Shown here: positions 7,739 to 15,667 of the stretch, piece by piece
Numbering within the stretch: position 1 is the stretch's first letter
How the letters are laid out: each line of letters begins with the position of its first letter
Assembly (NCBI RefSeq): GCF_040892545.1
Contig: NZ_CP156079.1
Coordinates: 1,178,001-1,242,000 of the forward strand
Reading direction: 5' to 3'
Length of the DNA: 64,000 nt
Origin: Paracidovorax avenae
Lineage (GTDB): Bacteria; Pseudomonadota; Gammaproteobacteria; Burkholderiales; Burkholderiaceae_C
Made by a program: the position numbers and the translations under genes
The notes under the pieces: model-generated
Told to the model about the DNA's origin: nothing
The model's input: only the letters and a program-made list of their open reading frames with translations
Database searches by the model: none

Positions 7739-8671
7739 TCAATACCTGGGGCAGATGGGGCAAAGCCATTCTTTGAAGCCTTGGCCAAGAAAACGATTCG
7801 CTTGATCGGCTTTCTGGTCAATGAATTTTCTCAATTCTTCATGCCAGGAAGCTGTATCATTTTTAATTTGGTAGAAGCCATGCTCAAGTGTATTGGGTAT
7901 CGCCTTCAATGCGGCAACCACCTTGCTCTTAATCTCGTATTTTTGATCGATCTGGTTTAAGCCTGTGCCGAATAATACGGCAGCCACTGCCATGATGCCA
8001 ATTGGTGCTACTGCAATCGTCGTGATCGAACCGATGGTCACCGCTGATGCATAGGCCAGCAAAGCGCCAAGGCCACCCTTGACCGCCTCCACACCGATTC
8101 CGCCGACCAAGTCATACATGGTCTTTTCGCTGTTGAACATGAAGTCCATCAACTCTATGCCTGCGGACACCACCACACCCAGGACGAACCCACCTTTGGC
8201 GATGCCCGCCAGGCTTTTCACTCCCAAGCCGAACTGGAGCATCTTGGGGTGGGTCGCAAGGTAGCGAGTCCCTTGAAGCGCGCTGCTGCGCTGGGCCGAG
8301 TAGCCTTTGATGATGATGTAGGTGCCAGTGGCGGTGGTTTTCACATAGCTTGTGATCCCCGCCATGCCGATAGCGTTCAGTGTGCGGGTGATGGCGATGG
8401 CATCATTGGCACCTTGTGCTACCGGACCAACCCAGGGTTCACTGGCATTGGGACTGAAGGTTTTCTGCCAGTATTGGCCGAAAGTTGAACTGGCGAGGAT
8501 CTTGCGCAAATTGAACTCAAGTGCTGGTTTATTCCTTGCCTTGTCTTGCAAAATGCTCATGTATTGACCAGGAGTCAGCACTAAAACATCTACCTGGTTC
8601 TTGTCCATGGACTGTTCCACGGACTGCGCGTACCCCATGTTGAAAAATGTAGCTGCAAGCTCTGCACTCAT
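7739..8671 (-). CDS. Glycine-rich hydrophobic protein, candidate membrane-targeting toxin
   Basis: A 310-aa protein without a signal peptide. Residues about 1-130 are soluble and mixed; 140-250 hold three or more glycine/alanine-zipper hydrophobic segments (SLAGIAKGGFVLGVVVSAGI, GGLGALLAYASAVTIGSI, IGIMAVAAVLFGTG); the C-terminal 60 residues are charged and amphipathic, ending in a CPIC motif. Soluble ends around glycine-zipper helices are typical of pore-forming effectors. A good ribosome site (AGGGAG) precedes the ATG. It heads a co-directional run of small membrane-anchored proteins with coupled starts, an effector/immunity arrangement. No PAAR, VgrG, Rhs or export gene is adjacent, so delivery is unknown and the toxin call is inference. 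Confidence 0.5.
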   Translation of the reverse strand: MSAELAATFFNMGYAQSVEQSMDKNQVDVLVLTPGQYMSILQDKARNKPALEFNLRKILASSTFGQYWQKTFSPNASEPWVGPVAQGANDAIAITRTLNAIGMAGITSYVKTTATGTYIIIKGYSAQRSSALQGTRYLATHPKMLQFGLGVKSLAGIAKGGFVLGVVVSAGIELMDFMFNSEKTMYDLVGGIGVEAVKGGLGALLAYASAVTIGSITTIAVAPIGIMAVAAVLFGTGLNQIDQKYEIKSKVVAALKAIPNTLEHGFYQIKNDTASWHEELRKFIDQKADQANRFLGQGFKEWLCPICPRY

Positions 8672-9157
8672 CGGTTCGATTCTCCCTTGGTAATTTCAAA
8701 TATTTTTAGTTCAGGTGTTGGTCGGGGAATAATTCATCCCTCTGCTAACCCTATCTTTACTGGTCACGCCAACCCGTGCCTAGCAGCCGGGGAGCCGGGT
8801 ACATTAATCCGCTCGAGGGTGGATTGCAGCGCCTAATGCGGCGCTGTCAGTGGATTCAGCATCTTTCTTTCCTTTCATCTCGAACTGCACCTGCGTGACG
8901 CAATGCTCGGCGCGGATTATGCGGAGGCATACGGCTAAAAATATCCCAGAGTACCGTGCAAATAGGTCGCGAGACGTAACGGTTCCATCCGCCGGAACGC
9001 ATGCCGTTATCGCTTGACTGCCCTTTACCACCCATGCCAGCGCGGCTCTCCCGCCCATCGCGTCCCACGCTGCCAGCCTTGCGCAAAGCCGCGCGCCGCG
9101 CGCCGCGGTGCATGCCACACTGCGGCTTTCCCGCCTTCGCGCCCGCGCGCCTGTCCC
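8672..9157. other. Intergenic region between the island and the exporter gene
   Basis: About 490 bp between divergent genes. It is AT-rich near the island gene (likely its promoter) and becomes GC-rich again from about 8800. One perfect 7-bp hairpin, CAGCGCC/GGCGCTG at 8827-8846, has no T-run. No coding feature is supported. Confidence 0.5.
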
Positions 9158-10069
9158 GTGCCCTCCGATACCGCTGTTGCTCCTCCCCCCGCCAAAACCG
9201 CCACCGGCCTCGTCCTCGCCCTCGTGGGCGCCATCGCCTTCAGCGGCAAGGCCATCATCGTCAAGCTCGCCTACCGCTACGGGGTGGATGCGGTCACGCT
9301 GCTGATGTACCGCATGCTGTTCGCGCTGCCGATCTTCGCGGTGATGGCGTGGTGGGCGAGCCGGGGCAAGCCACCGCTGTCGCGGCGCGATTGGGCGGGC
9401 ATCGTGGGCCTGGGTATCACGGGGTACTACCTCGCGAGCTTTCTCGACTTCGCCGGGCTGGCCTACATCACGGCGAGCCTGGAGCGGCTCATCCTGTACC
9501 TCAACCCCACGCTGGTGGTGGTGCTGGGTTGGCTGCTGTACGGGCGCGGCATCCGCCGCGGGCAGGTGCTGGGCATGGCGATCAGCTATTGCGGCGTGGT
9601 GCTGGTGTTCGGCCACGAAGCGAGCCTGCAGGGCCAGGACGTGGCCTGGGGCGTGCTGCTGGTCTTTCTCTCGGCCGTGAGCTATGCGGTCTATCTGGTG
9701 TACAGCGGCGAGATGGTCCGCCGCATCGGCTCGCTGCGGCTGGTGGGCCTGGCCACCACGGTGGCGTGCGTGTGCTGCATCGCGCAGTTCGCGGCGCTGC
9801 GCCCGCTCTCGGCGGCCGTGGTGGCGCCCGAGGTGCTGTGGCTGTCGGTATGCAATGCGGTGCTGTGCACGGCCGTGCCGGTGCTGCTGGTGATGATGGC
9901 GATCGAGCGCATCGGTGCGGGCGCGGCAGCGCAGGCCGGCATGATCGGGCCGCTGTCCACGATCCTGATGGGCGTGTGGCTGCTGGGCGAGCCGTTTACG
10001 CTCTGGGTGGCGGCCGGCACGGTGCTGGTGATGGCGGGCATCTTCGTGTTCACGCGAATGCGGGCCTGA
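9158..10069 (+). CDS. EamA/DMT-family transporter
   Basis: A 303-aa ten-helix membrane protein of the drug/metabolite transporter superfamily, with the two five-helix EamA repeats (about 10-145 and 160-298). The first repeat shows AFSGKAIIVKLAYRYG and YRMLFALP, the second MIGPLSTILMGVWLLGEP, the standard repeat ending. I take the GTG at 9158 because the fold starts about 15 residues later; the in-frame ATG at 9014 would add 48 Arg/Ala/Pro-rich residues with no membrane character. Such proteins export amino acids or small metabolites; the substrate cannot be told. Confidence 0.8.
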   Translation: MPSDTAVAPPPAKTATGLVLALVGAIAFSGKAIIVKLAYRYGVDAVTLLMYRMLFALPIFAVMAWWASRGKPPLSRRDWAGIVGLGITGYYLASFLDFAGLAYITASLERLILYLNPTLVVVLGWLLYGRGIRRGQVLGMAISYCGVVLVFGHEASLQGQDVAWGVLLVFLSAVSYAVYLVYSGEMVRRIGSLRLVGLATTVACVCCIAQFAALRPLSAAVVAPEVLWLSVCNAVLCTAVPVLLVMMAIERIGAGAAAQAGMIGPLSTILMGVWLLGEPFTLWVAAGTVLVMAGIFVFTRMRA

Positions 10070-10203
10070 AGGGCAGGCGCCATCCGCTATTCCCCGGCAC
10101 CCCACGCGGATGCCGGGCTTCCGTACCATCGCGGTTCCGGCGCCGTGCGCGCCACCCACCACCACTGCGTTGCCGCACCGCGCGGAACGAAAGGACAAGC
10201 ACT

Positions 10204-11034
10204 ATGGATCTGGGTATCACGGGCAAATGGGCACTGGTCTGCGGCGCGAGCAAGGGCCTGGGCTACGGCTGCGCCGAGGCGCTGGTGCGCGAGGGCGTGA
10301 ACGTGGTGATCAACGCGCGCAATCCCGAGGACCTGCGACTGGCGGCCGCGCGGCTGGTTTCCGCAGGCGCGGAGATCACGGCGGCCGCGGGGCAGAAGGG
10401 GCCGCCGCCGCAGGTGGTGGCCGTGCCCGCCGACATCACCACGCCGGAGGGGCGCGAGGCGGCATTCACCGCGCCCGGCGGGCCGGGGCGCGATTTCGAC
10501 ATCGTGGTGACGAACGCGGGCGGCCCGCCGCCCGGCGATTTCCGCGAGTGGGACCGCGAGGCCTGGATCCGCGCAGTGGATGCCAACATGCTCACGCCGA
10601 TCGAACTGATCAAGGCGACGGTGGACGGCATGGCCGCGCGCGGCTTCGGCCGCATCGTGAACATCACGTCGAGCGCGGTGAAGGCGCCGATCGACATCCT
10701 GGGCCTGTCCAACGGCGCGCGCAGCGGCCTCACGGGGTTCGTGGCCGGTGCCGCGCGCAGCGGTATCGCCGCGAAGGGCGTGACCATCAACAACCTGCTG
10801 CCCGGCAAGTTCGATACCGACCGGCTGGCAGCCACCATCCAGGCCGCGGTGAAGAAGTCGGGCAGGAGCGAGGACAATGTGCGCCGGGCCCAGCAGGCGG
10901 CGATTCCGGCGGGCCGCTACGGCACGCCGGAGGAGTTCGGCGCGATCTGCGCCTTCCTCTGCAGCGTGCAGGCGGCCTACCTGACCGGGCAGAACGTGCT
11001 GGCGGACGGCGGCGCCTACCCCGGAGCGTTCTGA
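10204..11034 (+). CDS. SDR-family oxidoreductase lacking the YxxxK catalytic motif
   Basis: A 276-aa short-chain dehydrogenase/reductase. The NAD(P)-binding motif G-A-S-K-G-L-G is at 14-20, a TNAGG motif follows near residue 105, and the ending is the usual SDR strand (G-Q-N-V-L-A-D-G-G). Where classical members have Ser then Tyr-x-x-x-Lys, this one reads LGLSNGARSGL: the Tyr and Lys are both replaced. This matches a known FabG-like subgroup with the L-S-N-x-x-R variant, so the protein is probably functional but its chemistry is not classical. AAAGGA lies before the ATG. Confidence 0.8.
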   Translation: MDLGITGKWALVCGASKGLGYGCAEALVREGVNVVINARNPEDLRLAAARLVSAGAEITAAAGQKGPPPQVVAVPADITTPEGREAAFTAPGGPGRDFDIVVTNAGGPPPGDFREWDREAWIRAVDANMLTPIELIKATVDGMAARGFGRIVNITSSAVKAPIDILGLSNGARSGLTGFVAGAARSGIAAKGVTINNLLPGKFDTDRLAATIQAAVKKSGRSEDNVRRAQQAAIPAGRYGTPEEFGAICAFLCSVQAAYLTGQNVLADGGAYPGAF

Positions 11035-11074
11035 GCAGGACCGGCTGGACCGCCGGGCGACGCGGTGGCCCGCG

Positions 11075-11905
11075 TCACATGCTCCAGATGCGGGGCAGCC
11101 GGGCCGGCAGGCCCCAGAGCTGCTCGCGCCACGCGCCCCAGGCCTGCCGCAGCAGTTCCATGGCCGGTTCCACCACGGGCGCCAGCACGCGCACCACCAC
11201 CACCTGCGGGTGGGGGCTGGTCGTGCCCGCGGTCTCCCGCAGCGCATGGGCATCGATCACGGCGCGGGCCGCGTCCAGGGCCGCCTCCCGGCGTTCCCGC
11301 GGCAGCGCCTCCCCGGCCACGAAAAATACCGACGCCAGGCAGCGGTGCCCGGCCAGCCCGAGGCGGCCATCCATGAGCAGCGCGTCGGCGGCATCGATGG
11401 TGCCGCGTTCCAGCCAGATGCCGGGCACTTCGATGTGCTGCGTGAAGCGTCCTTCGGCGAAGGGCTGGCCGGAGTGCGGCAGGCCCAGGGCGGTCACGTC
11501 CCAGGCGATGCATTCGGCGCCCGGCGCGAGCGAGAGGATGAGCCGGTTCTCGGCCTGGCAGGCGCTGTAGCACAGGGCCTCCAGCGGCAGCCATTCGAGG
11601 CGTGCGCCGGGGGCCAGCGTGGCCTGCGTGCGCTGCAGCGCGGGGGCACCGGTGGAGCGGTAGAAGCGCGTGGCGCCCGGCGTGGTCACGAGGCCGTGGG
11701 ACCCCGCCGCGACCGTGGCCGCGATGTCCAGCGTGTCCCCGCCCACCAGCCCGCCCGGCGGATGCACGAGCACGTTGTGGCAGATGCCGTCGCCTTCGGG
11801 GTAGAGGCTCTGCAGGATGCGCAGCGGTCCGTCGTGGAGGAAGCGGGCCACGGTGCGCGGGCCTTCCCGCCGGTAGTCCAGTTGCAGGCGGGCGTGCCAG
11901 GTCAT
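11075..11905 (-). CDS. ureD: Urease accessory protein UreD
   Basis: A 276-aa protein with the complete UreD/UreH pattern: YPEGDGICHNVLVHPPGG, LVGGDTL, TTPGATRFYRS, EWLPLEAL and the C-terminal LPRIWSM. UreD docks on apo-urease and, with UreF and UreG, delivers nickel and CO2 to the active site in the cytoplasm. Normally ureA-C follow ureD; here the next gene downstream is the convergent SDR, and upstream lies a deaminase. The gene looks intact, so it may serve urease genes elsewhere or be a duplicate. The ATG at 11905 gives the usual family start (M-x-W-x-A-x-L-x-L-x-Y). Confidence 0.88.
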   Translation of the reverse strand: MTWHARLQLDYRREGPRTVARFLHDGPLRILQSLYPEGDGICHNVLVHPPGGLVGGDTLDIAATVAAGSHGLVTTPGATRFYRSTGAPALQRTQATLAPGARLEWLPLEALCYSACQAENRLILSLAPGAECIAWDVTALGLPHSGQPFAEGRFTQHIEVPGIWLERGTIDAADALLMDGRLGLAGHRCLASVFFVAGEALPRERREAALDAARAVIDAHALRETAGTTSPHPQVVVVRVLAPVVEPAMELLRQAWGAWREQLWGLPARLPRIWSM

Positions 11906-11994
11906 CGGTCGTGGGTGTCTTGCGGTCGTTGCGTGGGGTGGAGCGAGCGCCGCATGATAGCCGCGGTCCGCGGGGCGGACGGCGGGCACGCGCG

Positions 11995-12504
11995 TCAGGC
12001 CTTCCAGGCGCCTTCGTGCGATGCGGAGGCTTCGGCGACCAGGGCCGGGCCGATGCATTCGATCGGGTGCGGCGAGGCATCGAAGACGTCGCGGCAGGAG
12101 AGTTCCGCATCGCGCTGGTCCTGCCGCTCGCCGCGGAAGCCGCGCAGGCGCACTGCGTCGATGCCGTACACCACGCGGCCGATGTTGGCCCAGAAAATCG
12201 CGCCCGCGCACATCACGCAGGGCTCGCCCGACGAGTACAGCGTGGCGCGGGCCAGGACCTCGCGCGCATGCTGCGGGCTCGCCACGCGGATGGCGGAGGT
12301 TTCCGCGTGCGCCGTGCAGTCGCCGGTCTCCCCGTTGGCGTTCCAGGCCTCCGCGAGCACCGTGCCGTCGTCGCCGACGATCACCGCGCCGAACGGCCGG
12401 TTGCCGCGCGCGCGGGCCTTGTCCGCCAGGGCGATGGCCTGCCGCAGGTAGCGGCCGTCGCGCTCGTCCAGCGGCGTCTCCTCTGGCAGCGGCATGGCAC
12501 TCAT
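11995..12504 (-). CDS. Nucleoside/guanine deaminase-type (CDA fold) protein
   Basis: A 169-aa zinc deaminase of the cytidine deaminase fold. The zinc ligands and proton shuttle are visible as T-A-H-A-E-T (about 65-70) and G-E-P-C-V-M-C (about 93-99). The fold suits guanine, cytosine or other base deamination. Its ATG overlaps the TGA of the NMT1-type receptor gene upstream (ATGA at 12501-12504), so both are made from the transcript carrying the xanthine riboswitch-like leader; a purine substrate is therefore likely. A second, diverged deaminase lies at 25213 beside a second NMT1 receptor. Confidence 0.8.
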   Translation of the reverse strand: MSAMPLPEETPLDERDGRYLRQAIALADKARARGNRPFGAVIVGDDGTVLAEAWNANGETGDCTAHAETSAIRVASPQHAREVLARATLYSSGEPCVMCAGAIFWANIGRVVYGIDAVRLRGFRGERQDQRDAELSCRDVFDASPHPIECIGPALVAEASASHEGAWKA

Positions 12505-13523
12505 GCGGCGCCTTTCGGGCCCGCGGGCAGGAAGCCGGGGTTGAACACCCGCTCGGGCGCGGGCTTCGCGGCCAGCTGGAACACGGTGGCCACCTCGTCG
12601 ATCTGGCGCCCCAGCACGTCGGGCTGCACGCTGCCCAGGGACTGGGCCGGCAGGTCGGGCGGCGCCAGGTACTGCCGCGTGATGGACCAGCGCTCGCGCT
12701 CCACATCCATGTTGAGGATGGGCTCGCGCGCCTTGACGGCGGCCAGTGCCGCATCCGGGTTGGCGAGGGTTTCGCGCAGCGCCCGCTGGCTGGCGCGCAG
12801 GAAGCCGCGTGCCGCCTCGGGTTTTTCCTGCAGCAGCCGGCCCGCCAGCAGGGCGTTGCCGTACAGGTGCAGCCCGGCCTTGCCGTACTCGAGCACGGCG
12901 AGATCCCGGGGGGGCATGCGCGCGAACAGCGATACGGCGGAGTCGTGGAAATACGTGGCGGCATCGACATCGCCGCGCACCATCACGTTGTCGCGGGCGC
13001 TGAAGTCGGTCGTCACCCACTCGAAGAGGTCGGGGCCGGTCTTGAGCGCGCGCGCCACCATGGGCCAGCAGCGGCGCGTGGATTCCACCGCCGCCGCGGC
13101 CACGCGCTTGCCCTTGAGCGAGAGGAAGTCGGTGGTGATGCCGCGGTCCTTGCGGCCGATGATGACGAAGGGGGCGCGCTGGTAGTACTGGTAGATGGCC
13201 TGCACGGGCGTGCCGGGGTTCTGGGCCTGGAACTCGACCAGGGAGCTGAGGTCGCCCAGGCCCAGGTCGTAGGCGCCGCTGGCCACGCGCGTGATGGACG
13301 CCACGGAGCCCGAGCCCACGTCGATGCTCACGTCCAGTCCCTCTTCCTTGTAGTAGCCCTTGGCGAGCGCGAGGAAGAAGGGCGAAGTCTGGCTGGTGAC
13401 GCGGAAGTCGAGCGTGAACTTCAGCGGAATGGGCGTTCCCTGCGCATGGACGAAGGGCGCGAACGGCGCGCCCAGTGCGGCGGTGGTGGCGAGGGAGCGT
13501 GAGAGAAACTGGCGTCGTTGCAT
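12501..13523 (-). CDS. NMT1/SsuA-type ABC solute-binding protein
   Basis: A 340-aa exported receptor. The N-terminus M-Q-R-R-Q-F-L-S-R-S followed by an Ala-rich segment to VHAQ looks like a twin-arginine signal. The mature part has the NMT1 pattern: LAKGYYKEEGLDV, RVASGAYDLGLGDLSSL, MVRGDVDA and LHLYGNALLA. Family members bind thiamine precursors, sulfonates, nitrate or purine-like compounds. No permease or ATPase is adjacent; the complete paralogous system at 22330-25084 might share its translocator. A xanthine-type riboswitch lies about 100 bp before the start codon, which makes a purine or purine derivative the best substrate guess. Confidence 0.85.
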   Translation of the reverse strand: MQRRQFLSRSLATTAALGAPFAPFVHAQGTPIPLKFTLDFRVTSQTSPFFLALAKGYYKEEGLDVSIDVGSGSVASITRVASGAYDLGLGDLSSLVEFQAQNPGTPVQAIYQYYQRAPFVIIGRKDRGITTDFLSLKGKRVAAAAVESTRRCWPMVARALKTGPDLFEWVTTDFSARDNVMVRGDVDAATYFHDSAVSLFARMPPRDLAVLEYGKAGLHLYGNALLAGRLLQEKPEAARGFLRASQRALRETLANPDAALAAVKAREPILNMDVERERWSITRQYLAPPDLPAQSLGSVQPDVLGRQIDEVATVFQLAAKPAPERVFNPGFLPAGPKGAA

Positions 13524-13623
13524 GGCCGTGCCTCGGTGGTCATTGCGAAAGAGGCCGGTGCGCCGCCCGCCGTGCACCGCGCGCGAAGGCACGGCGCACC
13601 GCCGGGCAGGACCGGTGCGGATC

Positions 13624-13677
13624 GAGCAATTTCCGGGCGGCGGCGGGGTGGCCCCGCCGTGCTGAACGCTTCTACTC
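13624..13677 (-). promoter_or_regulatory. Xanthine riboswitch (NMT1 motif), controlling the NMT1 receptor and deaminase
   Basis: Read on the minus strand, 54 nt begin GAGTAGAAGCGTTCAGCAC, form a GC-rich hairpin (GGCGGGG/CCCCGCC) and end CCCGGAAATTGCTC; the ends pair (CGAG/CTCG when one flanking base is included). From memory this matches the NMT1-motif RNA now known as a xanthine-sensing riboswitch, whose conserved halves are GUAGAAGCGUUCAG and AAAUUGCUC. It lies 100 nt before an NMT1-family gene, the class after which the motif was named. Whether it switches expression on or off cannot be told here. Confidence 0.8.
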
Positions 13678-13898
13678 GCCGGCGTCAATGCATGAAGCGT
13701 GCCCATGGTGACGCCGCCCGCACGGCGTGCGCGATGCCGGAGGTGGGCGGTGCCCCCTGGTGCACCGGCGGTGCGCGGCATGCCCGCATTCCTCGTTCTG
13801 GTGCGCGCTGTCACCGCCGAGGGGCGGGCGTCGCCCCCGTGCGGCAGGGGGACTGCAGGGGCTTTGCCTGGCCCGCGGATTGCATCCGGCTGCGGCGA

Positions 13899-13963
13899 GA
13901 GTAGAAGCGTTCAGCACGGCCGCCCCCCCCGGTGCGGGGCCGGCGGCCGGCGGGTCATTGCTC
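13899..13963 (+). promoter_or_regulatory. Second, divergent xanthine riboswitch-like element before the oxygenase gene
   Basis: The 5' half is identical over 22 bases to the minus-strand copy (13656-13677 inverted), then a longer GC hairpin (GGCCGCC/GGCGGCC) and the 3' end GGGTCATTGCTC. The ends can pair (AGAG/CTCT). The 3' half departs from the usual CCGGAAATTG, so it may have altered ligand preference or be decaying. It points toward the oxygenase gene starting at 14111, 147 nt downstream. Confidence 0.6.
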
Positions 13964-14110
13964 TTGAAGCCGGCGGCGGCCCTGGTGCCCGTCACGGGGC
14001 CGCCGCCTTTTCCCACTTCAAGGGCCCGCGCCGCGCGCGCTATCGCCATGGACGGTGACCATGGCCGCGCCTTCACGGCCCTTGCATGCTGCAACGACAA
14101 GGAAACCACC

Positions 14111-15127
14111 ATGACTTCTGCCACCATCCCCGGCACCGCGACCGACCACTCCGGCGTCCAGGAGGAACTCTCCCGCGAGGCCCGCATGGGCGGCCTGGGC
14201 GAGGAGACGCGCGAGCGCGAGGTGCGCTGCATCGACATCTCGGATTTCGACCGCCGCAAGGAAGAGATCGCCGAACAGCTCTGGAGCGCGTCGGTCGATA
14301 TCGGCTTCTTCCAGGTGTCCCACCACGGCATTCCCATCGAGGACATCCGCGCGGCCTTCGCGCGGGCCGAGGCCTTCTTCGCGCTGCCGCGCGAGACCAA
14401 GGCGCGGTGGCCGCTCGCGCGCAACGCGGGCTGGGAGCACAAGGCGCAGATCCGCCCCTCCACCCGCACGCCGGACCAGAAGGAGTCCTACCAGGTCACG
14501 CGCCCGCGCATGGAGGGCCTCTGGCCGACGGAGGAGGAACTGCCGGGCTTCCGCGCGGCGACGCTGGCCTTCGAGCGCCAGTGCTGGGAGGTGGGCATGC
14601 GCCTGCTCTCGTGCTTCGCGTGGAAGCTGGGATTCGACGATGCGTTCTTCACCCGCGCGCACGATCCGTCCGTGCCCGCCTACCAGAGCACGCTGCGCAT
14701 GCTGCATTACTTCGCGGTGGATCCGGCGCTGAAGGATGAGCTGGGGCTCTGGCGCGCGGGCGCGCACACCGATTTCGACTGCCTGACGCTGCTGTTCCAG
14801 CGCCCGGGGCAGGGCGGGCTGCAGGTGCTGCCCGGCAAGGAGATGGAGGGCCGCCGCTGGACGCCCGTGGAACCCGCGGAGGGCGTGATCACCTGCAACA
14901 TCGGCGACATGCTCACGCGCTGGAGCGACGACGTGCTGCCCAGCAACTTCCACCGGGTGCGCAACCCGCTGCCGCACGAGTACCAGGGCGCGCGCTACAG
15001 CCTGGCGTTCTTCTGCCAGGCCAACGAGGATGCGGTGATCGCGGGCCCGGCGGGCACGCACCCGCCGATCACGGCGGGCGAGTACCTGAAGCAGCGCATC
15101 AGCGCGAACTTCTCCAACCGCTACTGA
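14111..15127 (+). CDS. 2-oxoglutarate/Fe(II) oxygenase, isopenicillin-N-synthase-like family
   Basis: A 338-aa cytosolic non-haem iron oxygenase. The N-terminal DIOX_N part contains the hallmark DIGFFQVSHHGI; the iron site shows H-T-D (AGAHTDFDCLT) and a distal His in SNFHRVRNP; the 2-oxoglutarate clamp is R-Y-S-L-A-F-F near residue 300. Plain members hydroxylate or desaturate small molecules. The leader carries a xanthine riboswitch-like element, so a purine or its catabolite is a plausible substrate, although known bacterial/fungal xanthine dioxygenases are of the TauD type. AAGGAAA precedes the ATG. Upstream in-frame extension reads into the riboswitch and was rejected. Confidence 0.85.
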   Translation: MTSATIPGTATDHSGVQEELSREARMGGLGEETREREVRCIDISDFDRRKEEIAEQLWSASVDIGFFQVSHHGIPIEDIRAAFARAEAFFALPRETKARWPLARNAGWEHKAQIRPSTRTPDQKESYQVTRPRMEGLWPTEEELPGFRAATLAFERQCWEVGMRLLSCFAWKLGFDDAFFTRAHDPSVPAYQSTLRMLHYFAVDPALKDELGLWRAGAHTDFDCLTLLFQRPGQGGLQVLPGKEMEGRRWTPVEPAEGVITCNIGDMLTRWSDDVLPSNFHRVRNPLPHEYQGARYSLAFFCQANEDAVIAGPAGTHPPITAGEYLKQRISANFSNRY

Positions 15128-15142
15128 CGGCGGCGGGGGCGG

Positions 15143-15400
15143 TCAGCGCGCGCCCCGCTGGGGAGCGCGCGGGCCGCGGCCTTCGATGTGCCGGAAGGTG
15201 AGCCGGCCCTTGTTGAGGTCATAGGGGGACAGTTCCAGCGACACGCGGTCGCCGGCGAGCACGCGGATGCGGTGCTTGCGCATCTTGCCGCCCGCATAGG
15301 CGATGAGCTGGTGCCCGTTGTCCAGGGTCACGCGGAAGCGGGAGTCGGGCAGGACTTCCTCCACTTTGCCTTGCATTTCGATCAGGTCTTCTTTGGACAC
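15143..15400 (-). CDS. infA: Translation initiation factor IF-1
   Basis: An 85-aa OB-fold protein: [43 protein letters not shown] and the ending [14 protein letters not shown] are diagnostic of IF-1, which occupies the ribosomal A site during initiation. The typical length is 72 aa; here an Arg/Pro-rich tail of about 13 residues follows. Betaproteobacteria often have two infA genes, one in the ribosomal protein operon and one free-standing like this; the free-standing type is the one with such tails. It is convergent with the oxygenase gene, 15 bp apart. Confidence 0.93.
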   Translation of the reverse strand: MSKEDLIEMQGKVEEVLPDSRFRVTLDNGHQLIAYAGGKMRKHRIRVLAGDRVSLELSPYDLNKGRLTFRHIEGRGPRAPQRGAR

Positions 15401-15454
15401 GGAACTCCTTCGGATGGTGGGAAAGAAAGGGATGGATGGGCGCGGGGGCGCGGG

Positions 15455-15667
15455 TCAGGCGGCGCCGTGCAGGGCGATGTGCCGGCCCTGGTCGAGGGCG
15501 TAGAGCGAGGCCAGGGCATCGCTGTCGAAATGCGGCAGGAAGCGGAAGACGCGGTCGTGCATGCCGCGGCGGACGGAGACGGAAGCGGTGTAGCGGCCCG
15601 ATTCGATGCGCCGGATCAGCGGCGTGACGAGGTAGCGGCCCACTGCCAGGGCGACTGGTGTGTGCAT
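15455..15667 (-). CDS. Conserved small protein of unknown function (70 aa)
   Basis: A 70-aa soluble protein with a pattern I recall from short Comamonadaceae proteins found near cold-shock or infA genes: RYLVTPLIRRIESGRYTASVSVR then D-R-V-F-R-F-L-P and a final A-L-x-x-G. The middle looks like a three-strand antiparallel sheet. It lies 54 bp upstream of infA on the same strand, so the two may be co-expressed. The start at 15667 removes a long Pro/Arg-rich upstream extension; no strong ribosome site is visible. Confidence 0.5.
   Translation of the reverse strand: MHTPVALAVGRYLVTPLIRRIESGRYTASVSVRRGMHDRVFRFLPHFDSDALASLYALDQGRHIALHGAA

Noticed and set aside
8827..8846. Hairpin as a terminator
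   Set aside because: Stem is perfect but no T-run follows on either strand and no gene ends nearby.
8804..8884. Short minus-strand peptide with a Met-Lys start in the intergenic region
   Set aside because: No ribosome site or recognisable sequence; too short to support.
13656..13920. 22-bp inverted repeat as ends of an insertion or MITE-like element
   Set aside because: The repeat is the conserved 5' half of two oppositely directed riboswitch-like leaders, no target duplication or transposase is present.
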